A stretch of 54,980 nucleotides of DNA from Promethearchaeota archaeon (GCA_016839905.1 JAEOTJ010000440.1:1-54980), one strand, 5' to 3'. Positions 44,101 through 53,131 are shown, numbered from the stretch's first letter. Notes: a model not told the origin generated them from the letters alone. A program made the numbers and translations.

Positions 44101-45079
44101 TTTTTCCTTCATATTGTATCATTAAAGTTGTATAATGCGAATCATTTTCGAGAACAAGACCAGATGCAACTTCATTTATTAATTCCATCTCTCCTTCTGA
44201 TAAAGTTTCATTGGCTAGAGCGCCCATAAAAGTATCGCTTTCTGATAAAACTCCATATTGCGCTAATGCAAGATTAAATTGGCTATATGCTGTATTAATA
44301 TCATCAAAATTAAAATCCATTTGATCTGTACTTACATCAATATCTCCTTCAAGTAATTCTAATGAATTAATAAGAACATATGATGCAGAAAGATGGTAAT
44401 TTTTTAAATATACTTCACTTTTTAAACGATTAATATCTAAAGCCTTCCAATATCCATCTTTTGGAAGATTTTGAATAGTTTCTTGAAAAAATACATCCCA
44501 ATCTGGATAATATCCTACGAAAGGAAAAAAATTACCATCAGTAGAATTTACCATAAATAAATCTATTTTAAATTTTCTTTTTATAATATCAAGTGCTCTT
44601 TCAGCTCTAGTTTTTGCATCTTCGGGAGTAAGTTCTTTATCATAATAGAGAAAACCTAAAAAACTGTTATAATTTAAAGTCATTGAAGAACCAATAATAT
44701 TATCATTTAATACAGTAGGAAACATTTTTGGTCTAATCCCATTTGAAGCACTAATAAAAATATTAATTTTATAGAACGCATAATCACTAATATCAAAATG
44801 AGGTAATAGATTTGTATCATTCGTGAATAATGATTGTCTTATAATACTTTCTGAACCTGCGATGTACGCGCTAATCTGTTCTGCATAAAAGTCTGTTCCG
44901 GCAACATCTGAAATTCTTAAATCATTAAATTCTGAATTTAATTCTTGCAATGCACTATCTATTTTATTAAGGTACTTTCCATTAGAATTTAATTCTATTA
45001 ATGGTATTAACAATACCAATAAAAAAATCAAGAATTTATTTATATTTTTTAATTTTCTCACGGTTGATGTTTTCTCCAT
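41111..45079 (-). CDS. Large anchored surface protein with CARDB/DUF11-like repeats
   Basis: A 1322-residue extracellular protein. A hydrophobic N-terminal signal (about 14-30) is followed by about 450 residues of a helical-plus-strand domain of no known family. Then come beta-rich repeats: ADKKQVEKDDNITITVKVIN and NPSSVT-like boundary phrases such as SLDPGESVTFKYKI are typical of CARDB/DUF11-type Ig folds used in adhesion and S-layer associated proteins. A single membrane helix (IYSLMIIPAIIALVILIGSI, near 1250) and a short basic tail close it. The ATG lies three bases after the preceding permease stop, so translation is probably coupled. Sequons for N-glycosylation are frequent. Confidence 0.75.
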   Translation of the reverse strand: MEKTSTVRKLKNINKFLIFLLVLLIPLIELNSNGKYLNKIDSALQELNSEFNDLRISDVAGTDFYAEQISAYIAGSESIIRQSLFTNDTNLLPHFDISDYAFYKINIFISASNGIRPKMFPTVLNDNIIGSSMTLNYNSFLGFLYYDKELTPEDAKTRAERALDIIKRKFKIDLFMVNSTDGNFFPFVGYYPDWDVFFQETIQNLPKDGYWKALDINRLKSEVYLKNYHLSASYVLINSLELLEGDIDVSTDQMDFNFDDINTAYSQFNLALAQYGVLSESDTFMGALANETLSEGEMELINEVASGLVLENDSHYTTLMIQYEGKSEGIEKIEENQYKFDLFSALGYDGEELHPSEKVFINLNGAYMSVIDINVLGTDIVDMTPKYFDFNEYLIEQISMMLYYAESDLDARTLKDYSFELYWMNEEGIFTSFAKPVNLNDPDDLVNNLDQYGMHGFPYIPTGLLNPINEFIITYNVSYSEPNLIITKKIIGENASYGAYRTFSLNITAENIGNKTVWGVPSNAEMDLEVLLSNFFGEDAEDIYNALWDYIRFDPRYKGQYNSLEEFVGMTEKPRIFQFDSLGSGAIDYWYPDNPNAPSDPTNTMPYSPEMVGVIDDLVAEGNLTYIEGEILKVLFTNNESIWYRGNWMLNVTQKLSYLIENLDLSTIDSFTTFYNYSFVIKDTFPELPAVIWGNQIGGTNSSMALNNDTESWIIESEQNYVDKQDLEIHFRFENNSEIDIINKPIERVSIILNFTGYYDLDFEIWNDASEEFQIVNRDSTSLYNNSWTFTFTRNNNNNSLMWLFDDAAPDNYTLLFKIKGSETDKFNISIDFIYIELATRDVNSVNQSGAISYYSTDSGNTKYHKTSNTLSFSNYDMASIIAFANVSIYNSSLGELNNYTLRFKNIGSDIAYNVSITLKIPGIMNNTNNFTLKDNILYYNLSQLAPSKEIIVSFTFYTPNSASINDVEIIYNNSVTIDGGNSSSLTSMPNEVYISTPVDYKSRFPYLRTIEINLTSTNYSPAINSDFNLTVHIKNEGLKLIYDLNLTMNDYYGNLIRIDNNSRLSLTNIKCDEGKTLNITLRKTNWKGYFYPSINNIKGSESRTIQIVKSPELLLGNINFEIIKTADKKQVEKDDNITITVKVINTGNICIKNIIVSDLISFTQIEFSLVQGKLVNVISSLDPGESVTFKYKIKAMSQAFVILKPAQIEFYFLHLNEVYSNEIEIKIDEPKFVIYSLMIIPAIIALVILIGSIRKSHKYKESKYEHIRSDKSIFRLDFKDVIFKADNTLKARLIILSKSMPISKKDKIQNSVNSEIEKKKE

Positions 45080-45082
45080 AAA

Positions 45083-48000
45083 TTAAGTTGTTTCACGATA
45101 AATATCTGTTATTTTCTTCTTTTTAAACCTTCGCAACATGATCTTCATCCCCCCTACAATAAACAAAATAGATAATAGGAAGATCCCAAATACAGTAGCG
45201 AAAGGAAATTCCGGTACATAAGGTGTTTTATTGAATATTTGCATTGTTGAAGAGAGTAACCATCCAGTCGACCAACCTACAATTACTCCTATTATTCCAC
45301 TACTTAACATAATTATTAATGATTCAAGAACAAATAAACGATTTATATCTTTTCCTTTCAAACCTAAAGTCCTAAGGATTCCAATCTCCTTTTTTCTTTC
45401 AATAATCGTAGAATATGAAGAAGAGACAAGTCCAAAAAGACATATTAAAATAGTTGTCGTTAATATTACAATAAAAAAAAGATTTATTGCGCGATAACTA
45501 GTTCTTCGCATTGTTGTCCTTCTCTGAAGGTTAAATAACTCATATTCATAATAAGTTTTCCATAAGTCATTGATGTCATCTTCAATATCACTACTTTCCT
45601 CAACTTTATTTTCTTGTAGTTTTATAAAAATTTTATCAACATAAGTAGGCATGGACAAATCAAAAATATCTACATATGTTTCATGAGACACCAAGACTCC
45701 AGCACCACCACTCGTGAAAAAACTACCTCCCGTACTACCAAAATCATCGTAAAATCCGGGCATTGATGAAGCCATTCCACATATTCTAAAAGGATAACTT
45801 TCAACTTCCAATCCTCTTTCAACCGTGATCCTAATCTTATCATTTAATTCTAAATAAAGGTCAACTGCTATACTTTCAGAAATAATACAATGATAATGAT
45901 CCTCATTATTAAATAATTCATCAAATGCCTCTTCTCGTGTACCTTTTGTAAATGTCATATCTATAGCGTTTATTGTAGAAGGATATTCTTCATCTATTCC
46001 ATATAATTTAATTTGTGACGATGATGTCCCTGCGTAATCCGAAATTGTAGCACTAAATATTTTTCCTTGTTCAGAATACACTTGAGTTAGGTGGGATGGA
46101 GTTGCTAATACTGTAGATACTTTTTCAATACCATCTATACTCAATAGATTATATTTAAAATCTGTCGTTAAAATTTTACTAGGATCAACATCATATTCAG
46201 CGGATTGCATTGGATTTATTGCTTGGCTTTCTAATCCATTGTTTTCATAATTTGATGTTTTTGAAGATGTGCTCATAAAACTTCCTCCGGCGAAGTTGAG
46301 AAACTGCCCCCAATCATACTCTTCTTCTTCTATCCATCCTGAACTTTCCATATATAAATCTGAGCCATATCTTAACCGAGTTACTAGAAGTTGTTGTTGA
46401 AATTGAGCTGCAACAATAGTGGAAACGAATAATACGAACGAAAAAGTCATTGCACACATTATTATCGTACTCGAATTTCTCCTTTGGTACCTAAAAATAA
46501 ATATTTTTATTACTTCATGTAATTTACCGGATATAGGTCTAAATATTTCGGTAAATATTCTTATAACTAAGGGAACCACGCCTAAACCCGCTAATGTAAG
46601 CCCTATTAAAAAAATCAAGAGGAGAGTTATCATTACTCCTGCCGTAAGCGTACCATCATTCGAAAGCATTAATCTTGGCATTACGATAAAAACAAACATC
46701 CCATTACAAGCTAAAATAAGTCCAATAAAGATCAATTTATAATTTACTGAAGATTTCTTTCGCAAATGATATAAAGTATCCTCATGACGGTAAGGGTGGA
46801 TTGATTCAATGAGCTGGAGTCGCATTACTTTTAGAGCAGGGGCTATGCTTACTATTAATCCTACTCCCACCCCCATACAATAAGCAATGATTATTGATAT
46901 TGGAGAGACATATAATTCTACTGAAGGAGTCACTGAACTAGTGACCCTTGCACCAATAAGAACCTTCACAAATCTAGGTACAATGTAATATTTACAAGTT
47001 AAATAAGAGAAGCCTATTCCTATAAGGCATCCTATATTGCATATGAGAATGCCTTGGATCAAGACAATGCTTAAATTATTTTTCTTATAACCGCCTAAAG
47101 TCCTAAAAATTCCAAATTCTCTTATCCGTTCTTCAATTGAAGTCTTTAATATCCCATTAATTAAGATTCCCGAAATTAACATTCCAATTATTGCTGCAAA
47201 TATGAATATTATTGTAGTTGTTATGGTTACCATTTCAAGGAATCTCAATATTCCTAATTTTGGAAGAGTTATGTGATATTCTTCTATCCCAATTTTAGAT
47301 TGAATATCAGAGACAATTTCTTTAACTCTTCTCTTTGAACCCTCAACATCCCTTGAATCATATAGATTTGCACTGTCTTTAAAAAATGCAAGTAATTTAT
47401 TACATTTACCATTAAAATCATCAAGTGAAGAAAAAAGATTAATAATTGTTGTAATATCCACCATGATGAGATTCTTTCTGCGATAATTACCATCCCATTT
47501 TAAATCATAATCAAATATTGCATCAACTGTTAAATTCGCCCATAGTTCCTCGGTTTGGTTTCCATGGGTCATGCTCAATTTAATACGAATTGTATCTCCT
47601 TTAGCATATTTTATTTTATCATTAAATCCATAATATATCGCACAATGATTAATAGGCAAGCTGTTTATTTTTAATTCTTCAATATCATCACTATCAGGGT
47701 CAAGATTGGGTTTAAGAAAAGTCCCATAATTAAGATCCTTTTCTCGAGCAAAATCTATACCTGAAACTGTCGATCTATCTTGAATATTTGTTAATTCATT
47801 CGTATCTTTTGATTTTGAAATATTTACTACGCCAGTTATTTCAATTCGGGGGATATATTGATCAACTATGTCTGTAACTGAATCAATTTTATCAATTATT
47901 TCTTGGAAATCAAAATATGATGACCTATTAACAGGCTCTCCATTATAATGCCTAACTCGTATTATCATATCCTGATCTCCTGATTCTCTACTTAAATAAT

Positions 48001-48154
48001 CGACAAAACTTACTGACACGGTATCAGATACGAATAATACTATACAGAGTAATGATACGGAAAGCATTACTCCTAATATTCCTAAGATCGTTCTTCCTCT
48101 CTGATTGGAAAGATCTTTAAAGCTGTATTTTAATATTAGTTTTAGCCTTGACAT
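45083..48154 (-). CDS. Double FtsX/MacB-type ABC permease (operon gene 2)
   Basis: A 1023-residue paralogue of the permease at 33069-36047, with the same two-half plan. Landmarks are RTILGILGVMLSVSLLCIVL (first helix), ILKTSIEERIREFGIFRTLGG (coupling helix one), central helices with LIFIGLILACNGMFVFIVMP, and IIERKKEIGILRTLGLKGKDI (coupling helix two) before the last three helices. The two extracytoplasmic domains differ strongly from those of its paralogue, which suggests different extracellular partners. It follows the ATPase gene by 44 bases. Confidence 0.88.
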   Translation of the reverse strand: MSRLKLILKYSFKDLSNQRGRTILGILGVMLSVSLLCIVLFVSDTVSVSFVDYLSRESGDQDMIIRVRHYNGEPVNRSSYFDFQEIIDKIDSVTDIVDQYIPRIEITGVVNISKSKDTNELTNIQDRSTVSGIDFAREKDLNYGTFLKPNLDPDSDDIEELKINSLPINHCAIYYGFNDKIKYAKGDTIRIKLSMTHGNQTEELWANLTVDAIFDYDLKWDGNYRRKNLIMVDITTIINLFSSLDDFNGKCNKLLAFFKDSANLYDSRDVEGSKRRVKEIVSDIQSKIGIEEYHITLPKLGILRFLEMVTITTTIIFIFAAIIGMLISGILINGILKTSIEERIREFGIFRTLGGYKKNNLSIVLIQGILICNIGCLIGIGFSYLTCKYYIVPRFVKVLIGARVTSSVTPSVELYVSPISIIIAYCMGVGVGLIVSIAPALKVMRLQLIESIHPYRHEDTLYHLRKKSSVNYKLIFIGLILACNGMFVFIVMPRLMLSNDGTLTAGVMITLLLIFLIGLTLAGLGVVPLVIRIFTEIFRPISGKLHEVIKIFIFRYQRRNSSTIIMCAMTFSFVLFVSTIVAAQFQQQLLVTRLRYGSDLYMESSGWIEEEEYDWGQFLNFAGGSFMSTSSKTSNYENNGLESQAINPMQSAEYDVDPSKILTTDFKYNLLSIDGIEKVSTVLATPSHLTQVYSEQGKIFSATISDYAGTSSSQIKLYGIDEEYPSTINAIDMTFTKGTREEAFDELFNNEDHYHCIISESIAVDLYLELNDKIRITVERGLEVESYPFRICGMASSMPGFYDDFGSTGGSFFTSGGAGVLVSHETYVDIFDLSMPTYVDKIFIKLQENKVEESSDIEDDINDLWKTYYEYELFNLQRRTTMRRTSYRAINLFFIVILTTTILICLFGLVSSSYSTIIERKKEIGILRTLGLKGKDINRLFVLESLIIMLSSGIIGVIVGWSTGWLLSSTMQIFNKTPYVPEFPFATVFGIFLLSILFIVGGMKIMLRRFKKKKITDIYRETT

Positions 48155-48198
48155 GAAGCAAAAATTTTTTTATTTCTTGATTAAATTTTTTATATCAA

Positions 48199-49377
48199 TT
48201 ATTTTATTTTCAAAATATCTCCTTCGATAACTCCATTGACATTTATTTCTGCTAACAATTCTAAAAGTATATCATTGAAATGCTCTGGTAGGGTCATTAA
48301 TATTATTCTTGGAATAGAGTTTTTCATTTCAGAAATCTTGATTTCTGTCTTTCCTTGATTGGCAAAAAGATAGGCTAATTGCTTACTTTTACACTTTTCT
48401 TTATTTATTTCTCCCTCTGTTTTTCTTTTAAGCTCCATGGTTTCTGTTTCCTTAAGCCCTCCTATCTTGCCTTTTCCTGTTAATTTTCCATCATTCATGT
48501 GAAATACGTTTGTGGCAAATTCTGAAACTGCCGCATCGTGAGAAACGCAAATAAATGTTGCGCCTTTCCTATTTAAGTCCCTGAGAAGGTTTAATATGAG
48601 AATACCCGTTCTACTATCAAGATCTCCTGTAGGTTCATCAAGCACGCAGATCGCTGGATCATTCGCAAATGCTCTAGCAATAGCAACACGTTGTTGTTCT
48701 CCTCCAGAAAGCTCTGATGGGGTATGATGGGCCCTTTCATCTAACTCAACTAGCTCAAGTAGGTCCATTGCTCGCTTTATTTTCCCCCTACGGCTTAATT
48801 TGCCAGAAAAATGCAAAGGAACCATTACATTTTCCAAAGCAGTCATTTGAGGTAAAAGATTATAAAACTGAAAAACAAAACCTATCCTATCTCTTCTAAT
48901 ATCTGCTAATTCATTATCAGAAAACATAGAAATATTAGTACCCTCTAAGAAAACCTTACCCCTTGTAGGTGTATCAAGACCTCCTATTAGATTCAATAAT
49001 GTGGTCTTTCCAGACCCAGAAGGACCCATAATGTCAATAAAATCGCCTTTATCAATAGTTAAATCTACTCCTCGTAGAGCTGCAACCGCAGTTGTGCCAA
49101 GTAAATAAGTTTTATGGAGATTCTCCGCAACGATAAGATGCTCATAATCTTTTCCGATTTTTTTATCTTGGGAAAGTTTTAAATCCTCTTCTTTTTTAGT
49201 TATTCGTGATTCTTTAAGTATATCTTTTTGTTGCTCTTTAAGTTCTTTTTTTTCTTTTTTTTCCTTCCATTTTATAAAGTCTTTGGATAACTTACCTTTC
49301 CAGAGTGATAATTTTCCTGTTTCACTTTCATATTGTTCCATTAATTCTGTTTTCTTGAAGTCCCTTGTTTTGGACAT
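48199..49377 (-). CDS. MacB/LolD-type ABC transporter ATPase with N- and C-terminal extensions
   Basis: A 392-residue ATPase that would drive the FtsX-type permeases of the operon. The core (about 80-300) shows [16 protein letters not shown] (Walker A), [12 protein letters not shown] (Q-loop), [14 protein letters not shown] (signature), [11 protein letters not shown] (Walker B) and VSHD (switch His). Typical MacB/LolD ATPases have about 230 residues; here a charged, helical N-terminal arm of about 80 residues and a C-terminal domain of about 90 residues are added. Both may couple to the permease or sense a signal. It is the first gene of a 16-kb operon, with an AAAGGT ribosome-binding site. 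Confidence 0.93.
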   Translation of the reverse strand: MSKTRDFKKTELMEQYESETGKLSLWKGKLSKDFIKWKEKKEKKELKEQQKDILKESRITKKEEDLKLSQDKKIGKDYEHLIVAENLHKTYLLGTTAVAALRGVDLTIDKGDFIDIMGPSGSGKTTLLNLIGGLDTPTRGKVFLEGTNISMFSDNELADIRRDRIGFVFQFYNLLPQMTALENVMVPLHFSGKLSRRGKIKRAMDLLELVELDERAHHTPSELSGGEQQRVAIARAFANDPAICVLDEPTGDLDSRTGILILNLLRDLNRKGATFICVSHDAAVSEFATNVFHMNDGKLTGKGKIGGLKETETMELKRKTEGEINKEKCKSKQLAYLFANQGKTEIKISEMKNSIPRIILMTLPEHFNDILLELLAEINVNGVIEGDILKIK

Positions 49378-49416
49378 TTTATTTTACCTTTAAATTCTTT
49401 TTTCTATTATTTTTTT

Positions 49417-49430
49417 ATTTATATAATTAT
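49417..49430 (-). promoter_or_regulatory. Putative TATA promoter of the ABC-protease operon
   Basis: On the minus strand the sequence reads ATAATTATATAAAT, a good archaeal TATA box, 40-50 bases upstream of the ATPase ATG. It is the only obvious promoter ahead of the five-gene run. Confidence 0.4.
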
Positions 49431-49477
49431 TTACCTATATCTTTAAATAATCTCATTTATTTGTTGAATTCCTTCGG

Positions 49478-49722
49478 TTAATCTTTTTCGATAAAGATGA
49501 GTTTTTGAATGATCTCTTTATCAGATTTATCTTTTGAAAATTCATAAATCGGATTTATTGAGAGAAGATCTGCTATATTGTCGATAATGATGGATGTCAG
49601 AGACTTAATGTGCGTTCTTTAATTTCTTTAATAATTAAATATCTGAGACATTTTTGTTTTTTAAAGATTTGTAATGCAAACACACTTATGAAGCTCTTTT
49701 TTAACAAAATTCCTATTTTTTT
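49478..49722 (-). pseudogene. Possible decayed gene fragment in two frames
   Basis: Two overlapping minus-strand frames look like one broken reading frame. The first ends ...IFKKQKCLRYLIIKEIKER then TLSL and a stop at 49597; the second continues from about 49610 as SLTSIIIDNIADLLSIN, later DKSDKEIIQKLIFIEKD and a stop at 49478. Both have protein-like composition, but neither has a good start. I do not recognise the family. Confidence 0.3.
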
Positions 49723-49926
49723 TTAGCAATCTATTCAAGTTTCTTATTTATTAGAAGATTTGAGATTATTTTTTCTACTTTATTTTAATAATTTAATTTT
49801 TAATCCATTATATATAAATTTTATAGGTTATATTTACATATGTAAAAGATATTATTATAGGAATAACTAAATATCCGAGGAGATAAGAAATCATAAAAAA
49901 ATTAAAATTCTCTTAAAAAAAATTAA

Positions 49927-50268
49927 TTATCCTTTTAAATTAGCAAGTTCTTTTCTTAATTCCTCATTTTCCTTCCTTAAAGACTCAACTTCTTCCATTA
50001 AATTCTCTGCGATAGTAGAGGCATGTTCCTTTGAAAAAACATTATCACTATCAATCGTAAGATTTTGAACTTCAGCTCCTCTTATTTGCAAATCTTGGTC
50101 CAAATAAAGGATTGCTAAAATGTCTTTTAAATCCCCATGCAAATAAACATAAGGAAAAGGAAATTTAGAATGCTCCTCAATCAAGCTTTTATCCAATTGA
50201 ACTTTATGATTTTCATTACAGATATTACAATTATAGATTCTAATAACTGATTCTTCATTTTTGGACAT
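49927..50268 (-). CDS. Small zinc-knuckle and coiled-coil protein
   Basis: A 113-residue protein of unknown function. A CNICNENHK zinc-knuckle-like motif (13-21) opens it; the pair may need a partner for a full zinc site, as only two Cys and a His are present. A middle domain (PFPYVYLHGDLKDILAILYLDQDL) is followed by a C-terminal coiled coil (about 88-113, ESLRKENEELRKELANLKG), which suggests a dimer or oligomer. Its promoter and that of the DUF457-like gene share a 155-base gap. Confidence 0.6.
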   Translation of the reverse strand: MSKNEESVIRIYNCNICNENHKVQLDKSLIEEHSKFPFPYVYLHGDLKDILAILYLDQDLQIRGAEVQNLTIDSDNVFSKEHASTIAENLMEEVESLRKENEELRKELANLKG

Positions 50269-50423
50269 TATTATATATTTAAAAACAATTCTATAAAAAT
50301 AATTGTATTTAAAAGGTAATTAAATTTTAAGTTTGTATTATTCATTTATATTCTAATATGTACTATAGAATTCAATCTCTAAGAGAAAATTTTTTATATT
50401 AATTTATACTAATAATATAAAAT

Positions 50424-51236
50424 ATGGCTAGATTTGAACAACACTCTTCATTTGCATTCTTAGTTTATTATCTTATCTACATTTTATGGAAAGGGACATT
50501 TATTTTACCAGTATCTCTAACCTTATTAATTGTAATTTTTGGATCTTTACCTGATTTTGATGCGATTTATTTGCTTTTTAAAAAAAAGGAAGATAGAAAA
50601 ATTGGAATGAAATTTCAGCATCATTATTACTTTTGGACTCATTGGCCATTAAGTTATAGTCCATTAATAATCATTTTCATTATTAGCCTAATTTTTAATT
50701 TTTATCCTGAATATTTTTTAGCTCCTGTAATTGGTATATATGTAGGACATTTCCTTCTAGATTCAATTTCATGTGGAGATGGAATAATGTGGGGGAAGAT
50801 ACCATGGAAAAAAAATCAATATGCTCGATTCTTTAATTTTTGGCCGGGTAATTGTGGCGGGTATCATGGAGTATTCTGGAAAGCGCGTTATCGAAAAACA
50901 TTGATGAATAGGATGTGTAATATTGCTGTAATTATCAGTACTATTATTATATCTACTTTTTATATTATCAGTGTTATCGAATATTTTCAAGGTAAAAATC
51001 CTCCAGGAATGAATTTCTATTATGTAGCTCCCGTTATCGCTTTTATCTTATCATACTTTATTTGGAATAAGTTTAATAGCCTTGACTATTTAAAAGAACC
51101 TCCTGAAGGAAGATATGCTGATTATAGAGTAAATACTGATTATATCTCTCGATTGAGTGAGAAAAGTAGAAGAAGACATTTAGAGAAATATTCTGAAATA
51201 TTGAAGAAAAAGAATATTATCATCAAAGTAAATTAA
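50424..51236 (+). CDS. Membrane-bound metal-dependent hydrolase (DUF457/YdjM-like)
   Basis: A 270-residue membrane protein with five or six hydrophobic segments. The conserved polar motifs of the DUF457/YdjM family are present: GSLPDFDAI (about 41-49), FQHHYYFWTHWPLS (about 71-84) and VGHFLLDSISCGDG (about 115-128). These His and Asp residues probably bind a metal at the membrane face. A C-terminal charged tail (about 220-270) lies in the cytoplasm. The substrate is unknown. Confidence 0.7.
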   Translation: MARFEQHSSFAFLVYYLIYILWKGTFILPVSLTLLIVIFGSLPDFDAIYLLFKKKEDRKIGMKFQHHYYFWTHWPLSYSPLIIIFIISLIFNFYPEYFLAPVIGIYVGHFLLDSISCGDGIMWGKIPWKKNQYARFFNFWPGNCGGYHGVFWKARYRKTLMNRMCNIAVIISTIIISTFYIISVIEYFQGKNPPGMNFYYVAPVIAFILSYFIWNKFNSLDYLKEPPEGRYADYRVNTDYISRLSEKSRRRHLEKYSEILKKKNIIIKVN

Positions 51237-51252
51237 AAATAGTTCATTTTTT

Positions 51253-51984
51253 TTATTCTACTTTTAGCTTTTTTAATTCCCCTAAAATCATCATGTAAAG
51301 ATTTTGTTCGGCCTTAGTTTTATTCCTGAAAGGTTTTGATTTAAGCTCCATAAAATAATGTAGAACTTTTCCTTCAAGATCTATAACTTTTGGATTTTTA
51401 GCAATCCATTTAGGGTCGTGATCTGGACCATTTTTTTCATATTCGAGAATGATTTTAGGTGTTATCCTATATAGCTTTTGTAAATACTCAAGTAACATAT
51501 TCTTGTTAAAAATCACAGTATCCTTTATAATAACATCCCAATCCTTGTAAAAGAAGTCGATGATTTTTTTCTCCACTACAGAGATGTTTAAGTCCGAATC
51601 TAAAAAAATCGCAGCACATATTGCTTCAAAGACATCGGCTAAAATATTAGTGCCTTCTATTTCTTGTTTTTCTGATCTAAAGATATATGCATTCAAATTA
51701 AAATATTTCCTTGCAATAAAACTTAAAGTATTGTTATTTTCTATCGCCTGCTTAGTTTTTGTAATATTCTCTGGATCAGTATTATTTTCCTTATATTTTT
51801 TAAAAATTAAAATAGTTTTTAATATCGAATCTCCTAAGATTTCTAATTGATCATAATGGGGAATTTCATCTTCATTTCCTTTTTGTGGTGTAGTTAACGC
51901 TTGTTTTAATAATATCTCGTTTTTAAATTCATATTTTATTAATTTTTGAAATTTCTTTAACTTTATATTTTCTACTTCAGACAT
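51253..51984 (-). CDS. rnc: Ribonuclease III
   Basis: A 243-residue RNase III, cutting double-stranded RNA. The signature HYDQLEILGDSIL carries Asp45, Glu48 and Asp52 (E. coli Glu38, Glu41, Asp45), and LADVFEAICAAIFLD carries Asp116 and Glu119 (E. coli Asp114, Glu117), so the metal-binding active site is intact. The C-terminal part, from KNMLLEYLQKLYRITPKIILEYEKNGPDHD, is a diverged double-stranded-RNA-binding domain. RNase III is uncommon in archaea and usual in bacteria and eukaryotes. The neighbours give no substrate clue. Confidence 0.88.
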   Translation of the reverse strand: MSEVENIKLKKFQKLIKYEFKNEILLKQALTTPQKGNEDEIPHYDQLEILGDSILKTILIFKKYKENNTDPENITKTKQAIENNNTLSFIARKYFNLNAYIFRSEKQEIEGTNILADVFEAICAAIFLDSDLNISVVEKKIIDFFYKDWDVIIKDTVIFNKNMLLEYLQKLYRITPKIILEYEKNGPDHDPKWIAKNPKVIDLEGKVLHYFMELKSKPFRNKTKAEQNLYMMILGELKKLKVE

Positions 51985-52041
51985 ATATAGAATAACTATT
52001 TATTCAATAAATTTAAAAATTTTGAACAGATTAGATTTAAT

Positions 52042-52470
52042 ATGGAAAAAGGAAATTTGGACAAAATTCATAATTTAATTAAAATTATTGAAGAAAAAAG
52101 TTCCGAACTTGAAGAATTCCTTTCAGATTTTTCTTTTTCATCTAGGAAAAATTTACTCCAAGAAATTACCCGTGATATCATAAAAAACAGTAAAATAATG
52201 AAAGATATGGGTTTAGTTCAGGGAATGATTTTACCTGCCAATGAACAAGAAGAACCGTTACTCGTGCAAAGTTTAATTCAAAATACAATTTCTCAAATCA
52301 AGGCTAAACCAATGAAAAAGGTGATTTTTTTAAGAGATTTTCTTAATGCAATACCAGAAATCTCTGATAATGATAAAAATGTAATTTTACAATCCATAAA
52401 AGATGAAAAAATTGAAAAATTAAAAGAAAAAATGTTAATGTTACTAAAGACCTTCAATTTAAAATTATAA
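52042..52470 (+). CDS. Hypothetical helical protein
   Basis: A 142-residue, highly charged, all-helical protein that I do not recognise. It has a coiled-coil start (IHNLIKIIEEKSSELEEFLSD), a central segment with MILPANEQEEPLLVQSLIQN and a C-terminal helix (KIEKLKEKMLMLLKTFNLKL). No motif or cysteine is present. It is divergent from the RNase III gene with 57 bases between the starts, so they may share a regulatory region. Confidence 0.55.
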   Translation: MEKGNLDKIHNLIKIIEEKSSELEEFLSDFSFSSRKNLLQEITRDIIKNSKIMKDMGLVQGMILPANEQEEPLLVQSLIQNTISQIKAKPMKKVIFLRDFLNAIPEISDNDKNVILQSIKDEKIEKLKEKMLMLLKTFNLKL

Positions 52471-52507
52471 TCTTTTCTGGAAAATCAAACTCTTAAAAAT
52501 ATAGTGC

Positions 52508-52984
52508 TTAGTTTTTCATACCGGGTTTTTTTAAAAATTTATTTATTTTCATCATAATTGTTGCTGATTTCATGCCTCGGATTTTCATTTTCCGTTTTAG
52601 TACTAATTTAATAATCCCTTTTATTCTTATTTTTCCTGCTCCCATATCTAAAAAATTCATCACCGTAGTTTCCAAATATGCATTCCAATGAAGGTTTTTC
52701 TTTTTAAGATTACTTTTAGGTTCTGCGTCAACCATTTCTATTGAAATTTGACCATTTTCAAGGATAAAGAGTGCCGCATTTTTGGCTCCCTTTGCACGAA
52801 ATAGAATCTTTTTATTTTTATCTGCAAAGACTCTTCTAAATATCTCATCTTCATTTAAAGGCAAATATAATTTCGCAAGAGCACCAGAAAGTCCTTTTAG
52901 TCTTTTTTTCTTAGGTCTTTTTGGAGGTTGTTGGGATTGTTGGTGATTTTGAGAACCTTGGGGAGATATATTATTTCCTTCCAT
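52508..52984 (-). CDS. SCP2-like (sterol-carrier-fold) domain protein
   Basis: A 158-residue protein. A Gln/Pro/Lys-rich disordered N-terminus (1-35, including PPKRPKKKR) precedes a domain with the SCP2 pattern: KILFRAKGAKNAALFILENG (a strand pair), AYLETTVMNFLDMGAGKI (helix) and IRIKGIIKLVLKRKMKIRGM (strand-helix). SCP2-type folds bind lipids or acyl chains. The match is by shape, so the call is moderate. Confidence 0.5.
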   Translation of the reverse strand: MEGNNISPQGSQNHQQSQQPPKRPKKKRLKGLSGALAKLYLPLNEDEIFRRVFADKNKKILFRAKGAKNAALFILENGQISIEMVDAEPKSNLKKKNLHWNAYLETTVMNFLDMGAGKIRIKGIIKLVLKRKMKIRGMKSATIMMKINKFLKKPGMKN

Positions 52985-53131
52985 AGTTAAAATCTCACAT
53001 TTTATATTTAAAAAAAAAATCTTTTTAATTCTATTTAAATCTTCTTAAATTAAAATCTTTAAGGTTTTTATCAAAAGAACAAATGAATTTTGAAGAAATG
53101 GTTTAAGTGTGTCTCCCAACCAAAAATGAGT

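Larger units (their letters stand above)
49378..49926. other. Intergenic region holding an operon promoter and a coding remnant
   Basis: About 550 bases between the five-gene operon and the small zinc-knuckle gene. It contains the operon promoter and a probable decayed gene piece (49478-49722). I see nothing else in it. Confidence 0.5.
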
